DNA of 12,598 nt from Campylobacterales bacterium (GTDB lineage: Bacteria > Campylobacterota > Campylobacteria > Campylobacterales > Sulfurovaceae), in assembly GCA_014763905.1 (NCBI GenBank), contig JACXUN010000015.1:1-12598 (forward strand), read 5' to 3'. Below are positions 6,389 to 12,598 of the stretch, in pieces (the first letter of the stretch is position 1; the number at the start of each line of letters is the position of its first letter). Below the pieces are notes generated by a model that was given only the letters and a program-made list of their open reading frames with translations, was not told the DNA's origin and did no database searches. Both the position numbers and the translations under genes were made by a program.

Positions 6389-6453
6389 AACCTGAGTAGT
6401 TCGACTACTGTAACATGTGGTCCAACATTTTCTTATAGTGGGATATGTAGTTA
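6389..6453 (+). repeat. Split, degenerate copy of the 33-bp repeat
   Basis: AACCTGAGTAGTTCGAC (6389–6405 region) equals the repeat core AACCTGAGTTCGAC apart from three extra bases (AGT). About 35 nt later GGGATATGTAGTTA (6440–6453) matches the second half, GGGATATCATAGTCA, with one gap and two substitutions. The extra bases create a small hairpin, AGTAGT–TCG–ACTACT (6395–6409). The two halves are in the same order and orientation as at 3638–3670. This suggests a related element, but the resemblance is short and the middle segment is unrelated. Confidence 0.35.
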
Positions 6454-6594
6454 ATCAGGGTGTAGGTGGCTTCATTTGAGTAGTTAATCGCTGCGAGAAG
6501 TTGTCTCCAAATGATTACTCTTTCCTGCAACGTTGGCTTTTTTAGGGCCGACTTTATACAGAACGGCTACTTGGGCCGTAATCAATACTTCCAA
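6405..6594 (-). pseudogene. Possible frameshifted relic of a small unrecognised gene
   Basis: On the minus strand two overlapping frames join into one protein-like sequence of about 62 residues if one A is removed from the A6 run at about 6536–6541 (TTTTTT on +). The first frame, from TTG 6594, begins LEVLITAQVAVLYKVGPKK. The second continues PTLQERVIIWRQLLAAINYS and ends YKKMLDHMLQ before TAG at 6405–6407. A TGA lies directly before the TTG and no clear ribosome-binding site is seen. I do not recognise the family. A chance open stretch is a real alternative. A +1 shift would be needed, unlike the -1 shift on A6G used by many insertion sequences. Confidence 0.25.
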
Positions 6595-6652
6595 TCAAAA
6601 AAATCTTCAGACTCTTTATTCTTCCTAAATCCAGCTCCAACCTTTGATAGTG

Positions 6653-6680
6653 TATAATATCGCCCATTAATGATGAGGAG
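6653..6680 (+). promoter_or_regulatory. purD -10 box and ribosome-binding site
   Basis: A perfect TATAAT (6653–6658) would start transcription near 6665, leaving a 25-nt leader. AGGAG (6676–6680) lies 9 nt before the GTG start at 6690 and supports that start. No good -35 is seen. This promoter probably drives purD through the phosphoribosyltransferase gene, since later genes overlap or nearly abut. Confidence 0.5.
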
Positions 6681-6689
6681 ATAAATAAC

Positions 6690-7958
6690 GTGAATATTTT
6701 GATAGTGGGTTCAGGTGGACGTGAATACTCAATCGGCATGGCACTTAAAAAAGATGACAATGTAGAGAAGTTATATTTCGCACCGGGGAACGGAGCGAGT
6801 GATGAGTTGGGTGAGAACCTTGCGATCAGTGATTTCAATGAGCTGGCAGACTTTTGTGAAGCCAATAGTATCGACTTGACTATTGTTGGACCGGAGGCTC
6901 CACTGGTTGAGGGTATCGTCGATGTATTTGAATCTCGTGGATTAACCATCTTTGGTCCCTCGGCACAAGCGGCTCAACTCGAAGGTTCCAAAATCTTTAT
7001 GAAAAACTTCTTGGCACGTCACAATGTCCCAACCGCACGTTATATCGAAACCGATTCACTCGAAGAGGCCTATAAGTTTATCAATACGCTTGAAGCACCG
7101 ATTGTAGTCAAAGCCGATGGACTGTGCGGCGGTAAAGGGGTGATTATCGCCCAGAGCCGTGATGAAGCGAAAAAGTCAGCTGGAGAGATGCTCTCCGGTA
7201 ATGCATTTGGTGATGCGGGAACCAAAATTGTCGTCGAGGAGTTCCTAGACGGTTATGAACTCTCTGTCTTTGCTATCTGTGATGGAGAAGATTATGTCAT
7301 TCTTCCGGCTGCACAGGATCACAAACGACTTCTCAATAATGATCAAGGACCCAATACCGGGGGTATGGGTGCCTATGCTCCAACACCGCTAGTCAATGAT
7401 GAAATTTACCAAAAGTTGGATGAGCGGGTGGTGATTCCGACACTCAAAGGTATGAAAGAGGAGGGGATGCCGTTTAAAGGGGTACTCTTTATGGGTGTAA
7501 TGGTTGTTGATGGTGAACCGATTATTTTAGAGTATAATGTTCGTTTCGGTGACCCAGAGTGTGAAGAGTTGATGCCGTTACTAAAGTCGCCGGCTAGTGA
7601 TCTGTTCTATAAGGCGGCAACCGGTGATCTGAAAAATGCGACCATTGAGTTCCATGATAAATATGCCGTAGGGGTGGTCATGGCAAGTAAAGATTATCCG
7701 TATAAAAGCAGTGAACCGGCTGAGATTATTGTCGATGAGATTGTACATGATGATCTCGAAGCCAATGCGCATATCTCATTTGCCGGTGTAAGCCGGGGTG
7801 AGGATGGTAAGCTCTATGCGACCGGTGGTCGCGTACTGGTTTGTGTCGGTATCGGGGAGAGTATCGCGGAGGCACAGCAGCGTGCTTATATGTTGGTCGG
7901 TCAAGTACACTTTGCGGGGAAACAGTGTAGAACGGATATCGCGTATCAGGCTCTATAG
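6690..7958 (+). CDS. purD: Phosphoribosylamine–glycine ligase (GAR synthetase)
   Basis: A 422-residue cytosolic ATP-grasp enzyme that joins phosphoribosylamine and glycine in the second step of purine synthesis. The N-domain starts MNILIVGSGGREYSIGMAL with the GSGGRE signature and has TIVGPEAPLVEGI (64–76). The ATP-grasp core shows FGPSAQAAQLEGSK (88–101), VVKADGLCGGKGV (139–151) and HKRLLNNDQGPNTGGMGAY (211–229). The metal/ATP site is EYNVRFGDPECE (281–292). The C-terminal domain follows from about 325. Full length. KADGLCGGKG and GDPECE replace the commoner KADGLAAGKG and GDPETQ, a mild lineage variation. The start is GTG, set by AGGAG 9 nt upstream. It leads a five-gene operon. Confidence 0.96.
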   Translation: MNILIVGSGGREYSIGMALKKDDNVEKLYFAPGNGASDELGENLAISDFNELADFCEANSIDLTIVGPEAPLVEGIVDVFESRGLTIFGPSAQAAQLEGSKIFMKNFLARHNVPTARYIETDSLEEAYKFINTLEAPIVVKADGLCGGKGVIIAQSRDEAKKSAGEMLSGNAFGDAGTKIVVEEFLDGYELSVFAICDGEDYVILPAAQDHKRLLNNDQGPNTGGMGAYAPTPLVNDEIYQKLDERVVIPTLKGMKEEGMPFKGVLFMGVMVVDGEPIILEYNVRFGDPECEELMPLLKSPASDLFYKAATGDLKNATIEFHDKYAVGVVMASKDYPYKSSEPAEIIVDEIVHDDLEANAHISFAGVSRGEDGKLYATGGRVLVCVGIGESIAEAQQRAYMLVGQVHFAGKQCRTDIAYQAL

Positions 7959-7966
7959 GATTATTG

Positions 7967-8422
7967 ATGAACGAATCATCTATCGAAGAGTACCAAATTG
8001 CTCCGATCAGTAAACGATTGGGAGCATTTTTTATTGATGAGACCATTGTTGCTCTTTTGGTAATGGTGATCTACTATAGCCAATTAACACCACTGCTCAA
8101 ATCGTTTCAAAATACACAGGATATTGTCCCTGTAATAGAGTTTTTCAATAGCGTTATGTTGAGTTTAATCACGCTTAAAGTCATCTATCAAACTTTTTTC
8201 GTGTGGCAAAATGGTATGACACCGGGGAAAATGATGATGAAAGTAGCGGTCATTGATATGCGTACCGGCAGAACACCTACCTTTGAAGTGGCTTTTTTAC
8301 GGGCATCTTTTAGAATCCTTAGTGAGATAATCATGAACTTGGGATACTTTTTTGCTTATTTTAACCCTATGGTGCAGACGTTGCACGATAAAGTTGCTAA
8401 AACCATCGTGGTCAATGCGTAA
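7967..8422 (+). CDS. RDD-family membrane protein
   Basis: A 151-residue inner-membrane protein with the RDD signature: R17 and D24 in ISKRLGAFFIDE at the start of TM1, GMTPGKMMMKV (83–93) after TM2, and D141 in TLHDKVAKTIVV near the end. Hydrophobic segments lie at about 19–38, 58–80 and 115–133. RDD proteins have unclear roles; some are linked to ion exchange. ATG 7967 is preferred over TTG 7964 because AGGA (7957–7960) is then 6 nt upstream. It starts 8 nt after purD and overlaps lptD by 8 nt. The purD–RDD–lptD order is one I associate with Campylobacterota. Confidence 0.88.
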   Translation: MNESSIEEYQIAPISKRLGAFFIDETIVALLVMVIYYSQLTPLLKSFQNTQDIVPVIEFFNSVMLSLITLKVIYQTFFVWQNGMTPGKMMMKVAVIDMRTGRTPTFEVAFLRASFRILSEIIMNLGYFFAYFNPMVQTLHDKVAKTIVVNA

Positions 8423-10496
8423 ATTTTCGATTTTACTCTCCACCGCTACTTCACTGTTGTTGGCTAATGAGACCGTCGAAGTGATGGCACAGAAGGTCGT
8501 TGCTAGCAGAGAGATGTTTTATGCCTATGATGATGTTGTGATTCTCTATGAAGGAGCAATGCTTCAAGCCGATAGTGCGACGTATGATAAAAACAGTTCC
8601 CTTCTGACCTTGGAAGGGGATGTTGAAGTACTTGGGATAGAGTACAATCAACTCACCACCGATAAACTGATCATCAATACCAGTAATAAATCGGTACATT
8701 TTAAAGAGATGTTTATCTCCGGGGAAGAACATCTCTGGATCAACTCCACCGGAGGGACTAAAAAGGGAGAGAAATATACCCTATTTGATAGTCGAGTCTC
8801 CAGTTGTAATGTTGACAATCCCGATTGGACGATTGATTTTAAAAAAGCGAACTACTACCGTACCAAAGAGTTTATGACCATGGAGGATGCGAAAATTCGC
8901 TTTTATGATACGACGATTTTTTATTTTCCTTATTTAGCCTTTTCGACGGTGCATAAACGGACAACAGGATTATTGCTTCCTCGCTTCAAAGTTTCCGATA
9001 CCGAAGGGTTTTTGTATGAACAACCGTTTTTTTATGCCCCGACGCATAATTGGGATATAGAACTCAATCCGCAGATTCGTACGAACAGAGGATTGGGAAC
9101 GCACATAACGGCTCGGTTTGTAGATTCCGACCACTCGGATGGTTATGTCCGAACCGGATACTTTCAAAATAATCAACACTATGCCGATACTTATAATCTC
9201 AATAGTGAACATTTAGGATTGGAGCTTTTTTATAATTCAAGCGATATATTACCGAAGTCGATTAAATCGATGGGGTATCAGAGTGGACTCTATGTCGATG
9301 CTATACATCTGAATGATCGAGAATATATCAATCTTCAAAAAGAGAAAGCCTCCACACTGGTGCAATCCAATCTGATTGAGTCACGACTTAATGCTTTTAT
9401 TTACGATGAGAGTAACTATTTGGGACTCTATGGACGGTACAATATCGATACCAGTAAAACCCGTAACGATACGACCATTCAAGAGATTCCTTCACTCCAA
9501 TATCATCGCAGTTTTAATCAGATATTTACGACTCCCTTCTTCTATACATTTGATGGACGGATGCGGAACTATACCCGTATGCAAGGGAGTCAAGCCTATC
9601 AAGGTGAGTTGAATCTCCCGGTGACCTATATCGACTCATTTTTTAATGATTATCTTGATCTTTCTGCTTCAGAAAATCTTTATCTAACCAGAGTAAACTT
9701 TAGAGATTTAGCCGAAGAGGGAGAGGATTACTACTATTATCGAAATTTTCATACGATAGAGTTTTCGAGTGATCTCAATAAAGCATACGGCAATTCAGTC
9801 CATACCTTACATCCCTCTATTACTTATGTCAAACCGAGTTTTGAACGGGAATCCAGAATGCATTATAGTCAATTGAGTGCGGAACAGCAGGAGCTTTTTC
9901 TGGATCAAACCAACCAAGAGCAGCTTTCCGTGGCACTAAGTCAATATCTTTATGATGCCGATTGGGATATGAATATCTTTCATAAGCTGGGATACACTAC
10001 TTATCCGGATCGGGTAGAGTCACAAGGGGATATGATCAATGAGATGGGATATCAACGCAGTGATATTGGACTCTATAGTAATCTCGTTTATAGCTGGGAT
10101 GTAGAGGAGCTTCGTTCTCTTACCTCCCAATTTAGATATAATCAAAGCAACTATGATATAATGTTAACGCATTTCTATAATAATGATTTTTTATTTGATG
10201 ACAAGAAAACAAGTTTTATCGATACACAACTCTCCTATCGGTACAATGATAAAGAGAGTTGGTTTGGAAATATCGATTACGATCTCGATCGAAACTTTAA
10301 TCATAAATGGGCGTTGGGTTGGCGGCATTCGCAACCTTGCTGGAGTGCGGTTGTCAGTGTCGGACAGGAGACCATCCCAAATCGGGATGACTCTTTTAGA
10401 AATACGGTACTCTATTTTGAGCTGAATCTCAATCCGCTTGGCGGCATACAACAAAATATCGAAAATGATTTCTCATCACAACAAGGTAGCAAATAG
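8415..10496 (+). CDS. lptD: LPS-assembly outer-membrane protein LptD
   Basis: A 693-residue outer-membrane protein that inserts lipopolysaccharide into the outer leaflet. Starting at ATG 8415 gives the signal peptide MRKFSILLSTATSLLLA. Residues about 25–135 form the periplasmic OstA/LptA-like jelly roll, with strands such as DVVILYEGAMLQADSATYD and LLTLEGDVEVLG. From about 160 the sequence is a long run of amphipathic aromatic strands fitting the beta-barrel, closing with NTVLYFELNLNPLG. The mature protein has only two cysteines, C131 in SSCNVDNPDW and C642 in SQPCW, fitting one disulfide between periplasmic domain and barrel. An in-frame start at 8352 would lie inside the RDD gene and give no signal peptide. 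The gene overlaps RDD by 8 nt; no lptE is recognised here. Confidence 0.92.
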   Translation: MRKFSILLSTATSLLLANETVEVMAQKVVASREMFYAYDDVVILYEGAMLQADSATYDKNSSLLTLEGDVEVLGIEYNQLTTDKLIINTSNKSVHFKEMFISGEEHLWINSTGGTKKGEKYTLFDSRVSSCNVDNPDWTIDFKKANYYRTKEFMTMEDAKIRFYDTTIFYFPYLAFSTVHKRTTGLLLPRFKVSDTEGFLYEQPFFYAPTHNWDIELNPQIRTNRGLGTHITARFVDSDHSDGYVRTGYFQNNQHYADTYNLNSEHLGLELFYNSSDILPKSIKSMGYQSGLYVDAIHLNDREYINLQKEKASTLVQSNLIESRLNAFIYDESNYLGLYGRYNIDTSKTRNDTTIQEIPSLQYHRSFNQIFTTPFFYTFDGRMRNYTRMQGSQAYQGELNLPVTYIDSFFNDYLDLSASENLYLTRVNFRDLAEEGEDYYYYRNFHTIEFSSDLNKAYGNSVHTLHPSITYVKPSFERESRMHYSQLSAEQQELFLDQTNQEQLSVALSQYLYDADWDMNIFHKLGYTTYPDRVESQGDMINEMGYQRSDIGLYSNLVYSWDVEELRSLTSQFRYNQSNYDIMLTHFYNNDFLFDDKKTSFIDTQLSYRYNDKESWFGNIDYDLDRNFNHKWALGWRHSQPCWSAVVSVGQETIPNRDDSFRNTVLYFELNLNPLGGIQQNIENDFSSQQGSK

Positions 10497-11960
10497 ATGA
10501 AAACAGAGGCTAAAGTCGGTCTTTTTATAACCATATCACTGGTTTTTCTTTTTGGGCTGTTGGCTCAATTGAGTAGTTTTGATAATCTCTTCAAAAAGAG
10601 TTATCCGCTTATGGCAAAAATAGAAGACGGTTCCGGTCTTAAAGAGAAGGCAAAAGTCAAGCTCAAAGGGGTCGATATCGGATATGTTGAGACCATAGTA
10701 CTACAAAATAATGATGTGATTGCTAACTTATTGATCAATGAGGGGGTAACCATTCCTGATAACTCCATCATTACGCTCAATCAAGACTCCCTCTTGGGTG
10801 GAAAATTTTTAGATATCAAACCGGGTGATTCTGACAAAATGTTAGCACCCAATATGCTTTTGGAGAAGGAGATGCGGCAATCTTCTATTGCTGACGCATC
10901 TACTGCAGCAGATCAAGCATTCAGCGAAATTGCCTATCTGATTCAAGATATTAGAGATATTTTTAAATCAGGAGGCAAGGATGACATTCAAACTTCTCTG
11001 AGAAACATACGAGAGTTTACCGATCTATTAGCTTCGATCAATAAGGAGGATAATGCAACAATTCATGAGATTATCGATAATACCAATGCGATGGTAAGCA
11101 ATTTGGATGGGACAATCAATAAGTTTGGAACGATGAGTGAAGAGTATACCCAAGTGGCTCAAACGATCAACGAAGATCTCCCGAAAATTATGAAAAAGCT
11201 GGATAGTATTACCACCTATCTCAATAATGTCGGGGCGACACTGGATAGCAGGCTGCCGGGTGCGATGGATAAATTTGTCCAGCTAGAAGATAATCTCAAT
11301 AATACGATAGAAGACAAAGATAGTCAGCTCAATAAAACATTAACATCGGTTGATGGATTTTTTGCCGGGGGAACCGAAACGATGGAGAAGATCGACAAAT
11401 ATCTTGATAGCATGACCAAAAGTGAACTCCATCTTGAGATGCGTGCAGATGAAGTATATGACGACGGTGGCTACTCCAAGTCTCAACTTGATGTGGCTCT
11501 CAAACCGGATCCGACACGCTATTATATGCTAGGATTGACTTCTGGACCGAGTTTTAAAGCAGATAATAGTTTTGATCGAGGGTTTGCCGGTAATAAAAAA
11601 CATGAAAGCGGTGATTATCTCATCTCTGCTCAATACGGTAAACGTTATGATGATCTTCGCTTCCGTCTGGGACTCATAGAAGGGCAGGGTGGATTTGGAT
11701 TTGACTATTTTGTCAAAAATGATACTTTGAAGTTCACGACTAACCTCTATGATTTTAATGCTGTTAACGATATTCGAGGTAGTAATCCGAACTTGACAAT
11801 AACAGCTCGGTATCAGTTCTTTAAACATATCAATGCTTATGTGAGTGCCAACAATGTATTAAATAGCAAAGCTAATAGTATGTCAGCTGGTTTGGGAGTC
11901 AGTTTTGTGGATGATGATCTCAAAAACCTATTGGGTTCTGCCGCTGCTGCTGCTCGTTAG
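10497..11960 (+). CDS. MCE-domain (MlaD-like) lipid transport protein with a beta-rich C-terminal extension
   Basis: A 487-residue protein. It opens MKTEAKVGLFITISLVFLFG, one inner-membrane anchor typical of MlaD. The MCE domain spans about 36–110 and ends LGGKFLDIKPGD. Residues about 135–308 are helical or coiled (DLPKIMKKLDSITTYLNNVG and similar), as in long MCE proteins that bridge the periplasm. The last 175 residues are different: about ten alternating, glycine- and aromatic-rich strands such as LHLEMRADEV, YLISAQYGKRY and GGFGFDYFV, resembling an outer-membrane-like barrel. The tail ends in poly-alanine encoded by four GCT repeats (11943–11954). ATG follows the lptD stop directly, with AAGG 10 nt upstream. 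No MlaE or MlaF gene is nearby. It probably moves phospholipid between membranes. Confidence 0.85.
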   Translation: MKTEAKVGLFITISLVFLFGLLAQLSSFDNLFKKSYPLMAKIEDGSGLKEKAKVKLKGVDIGYVETIVLQNNDVIANLLINEGVTIPDNSIITLNQDSLLGGKFLDIKPGDSDKMLAPNMLLEKEMRQSSIADASTAADQAFSEIAYLIQDIRDIFKSGGKDDIQTSLRNIREFTDLLASINKEDNATIHEIIDNTNAMVSNLDGTINKFGTMSEEYTQVAQTINEDLPKIMKKLDSITTYLNNVGATLDSRLPGAMDKFVQLEDNLNNTIEDKDSQLNKTLTSVDGFFAGGTETMEKIDKYLDSMTKSELHLEMRADEVYDDGGYSKSQLDVALKPDPTRYYMLGLTSGPSFKADNSFDRGFAGNKKHESGDYLISAQYGKRYDDLRFRLGLIEGQGGFGFDYFVKNDTLKFTTNLYDFNAVNDIRGSNPNLTITARYQFFKHINAYVSANNVLNSKANSMSAGLGVSFVDDDLKNLLGSAAAAAR

Positions 11961-11963
11961 TCA

Positions 11964-12598
11964 ATGGTTACAATGTTTAAACCTATTTTGAAAAAGTTTG
12001 AAAAAGAGAAAAATATTTTTCGTGATCGTCATGATGCCTCGATCAAATTGATTGAGGTACTTCCTAAAAACATTTTGAATGCAGATGAGACGGTGGTACT
12101 GGCAGTAAGTGAAGGCGGTGTCTATTTCGCCAATAAAGTTGCCAAGGCACTCAACGCAAGATTGGATCTACTGCTTACAGAGCCTATCCTCTCTCCTAAA
12201 AATCCTGATTTGGCAATCGCCATGGTGGGAGAGACACAAGAGGTGGTGATGCATAAAGCCTTGGTAGATTCATTTGAGATTTCGACCGACTATATTTATG
12301 CCCAAGCGGATCAACAATACCAAGAGAAGATTCTTTTTTATATCGAAAAGTATCGTCATGGTAAAAAATTAGAAGGATTGAATGAAAAATATGTGGTATT
12401 GGTTGACGAGTGCGTTGAGACGGGACTAACTATGATGACAGCTATAAAGACGGCTATCTCGCTGGGTGCGAAAAATGTCTTTATTGCTGTTCCCATATTA
12501 GACAATGTGGTGTATAACAATCTGCTCAAAGTGTGTGACAACCTTTTCTGTCCTCATAAAATTGACGATTATATCTCGATTGAGTATTATTATGAAAA
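11964..12598 (+). CDS. Phosphoribosyltransferase-domain protein (3' end beyond the window)
   Basis: At least 211 residues, open to the right edge with no stop. The PRPP-binding loop is YVVLVDECVETGLTMMTAI (143–161), followed by ISLGAKNVFIAVPI, the usual type I PRTase core. An upstream VLAVSEGGVYFANKVAKAL (45–63) is the dinucleotide-like region of such proteins. The PRPP motif has D-E where the classic form has D-D or E-D, so substrate class is unclear; it may not be a standard purine salvage enzyme. The start is ATG 11964, 3 nt after the MCE gene; ATG 11973 is in frame and equally possible, with no clear ribosome-binding site for either. Operon position links it to purD and envelope genes. 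Confidence 0.85.
   Translation, partial: MVTMFKPILKKFEKEKNIFRDRHDASIKLIEVLPKNILNADETVVLAVSEGGVYFANKVAKALNARLDLLLTEPILSPKNPDLAIAMVGETQEVVMHKALVDSFEISTDYIYAQADQQYQEKILFYIEKYRHGKKLEGLNEKYVVLVDECVETGLTMMTAIKTAISLGAKNVFIAVPILDNVVYNNLLKVCDNLFCPHKIDDYISIEYYYE

Larger units (their letters stand above)
6365..6689. other. 325-bp non-coding gap between hemD and purD
   Basis: This is the only gap longer than 300 bp. It holds the rightward promoter entering from hemD, the split repeat (6389–6453), a direct repeat GTAGTTAATC (6447–6456 and 6480–6489), a possible minus-strand gene relic and the purD -10 box. No purine (xpt-type), T-box or other riboswitch consensus was recognised. No clear intrinsic terminator for hemD is visible; CAACGTTG followed shortly by a T-run (about 6521–6541) is too short a stem to count. 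Confidence 0.6.

Noticed and set aside
6535..6542. Programmed -1 frameshift at the A6G run on the minus strand, as in insertion sequences
   Set aside because: The two frames need a +1 (or -2) change and the run is not in the A-AAA-AAG phase; decay or sequencing error fits better.
6365..6689. Purine riboswitch or T-box upstream of purD
   Set aside because: No guanine/adenine aptamer core or T-box sequence was found by eye.
6554..6949. 131-codon minus-strand open frame over the purD 5' end
   Set aside because: It is antisense to the GSGGRE and VGPEAP motifs of purD and low in complexity (Ser/Pro-rich), typical of a shadow frame.
8352..8414. Upstream in-frame extension of lptD
   Set aside because: It lies wholly inside the RDD gene, adds MLILTLWCRRC-type residues with no function, and would bury the clear signal peptide that starts at 8415.
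11943..11954. (GCT)4 microsatellite as a phase-variation tract
   Set aside because: Triplet changes keep the frame and only alter the length of a C-terminal alanine run.

Overview
The window comes from a Gram-negative bacterium, most likely a member of the Campylobacterota (Epsilonproteobacteria), perhaps a free-living Sulfurovum-, Sulfuricurvum- or Sulfurimonas-like lineage. This is inferred from three things: the style of the encoded HIT, ArgD, PurD, HemD and LptD proteins, the purD–RDD–lptD–MCE–phosphoribosyltransferase order, and the moderately AT-rich sequence with AT-rich intergenic gaps. No 16S rRNA or other decisive marker is present. All credible genes lie on the + strand; I see no tRNA, rRNA, CRISPR array, intact insertion sequence or phage gene.

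Region A (1–3670) is a compact four-gene operon: a HIT-family hydrolase, argD (acetylornithine aminotransferase), a TolC-like outer-membrane protein and a WG-repeat lipoprotein. These genes overlap or lie within 24 nt of each other. A perfect extended -10 box (87–95) precedes an unusual leader containing a 22-bp uninterrupted hairpin (121–205). Its apical loop reads TCCTCCC, a mimic of the 16S anti-Shine-Dalgarno sequence. The whole operon with its promoter is bracketed by a perfect 33-bp inverted repeat (1–33 and 3638–3670).

Region B (3671–6364) holds a MidA/NDUFAF7-type methyltransferase, a palindrome-rich gap, a cation diffusion facilitator and hemD, the last two overlapping by 4 nt. Region C (6365–6689) is a 325-bp gap. 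It carries a good promoter facing right, a split and degenerate copy of the 33-bp repeat, a possible frameshifted relic of a small minus-strand gene, and the purD promoter and ribosome-binding site.

Region D (6690–12598) is a second tightly packed operon: purD (purine synthesis), an RDD membrane protein, lptD (LPS insertion at the outer membrane), an MCE/MlaD-type lipid-transport protein with a long beta-rich C-terminal extension, and a phosphoribosyltransferase cut by the window edge. The lptD–MCE pairing points to an envelope lipid-trafficking module joined to nucleotide metabolism genes.

The genes themselves are mostly familiar families. The features that merit a second look are non-coding: the inverted repeats bracketing a whole operon, the anti-SD-presenting leader hairpin, and the related split repeat upstream of purD. 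The beta-rich tail of the MCE protein is the most interesting protein-level feature.
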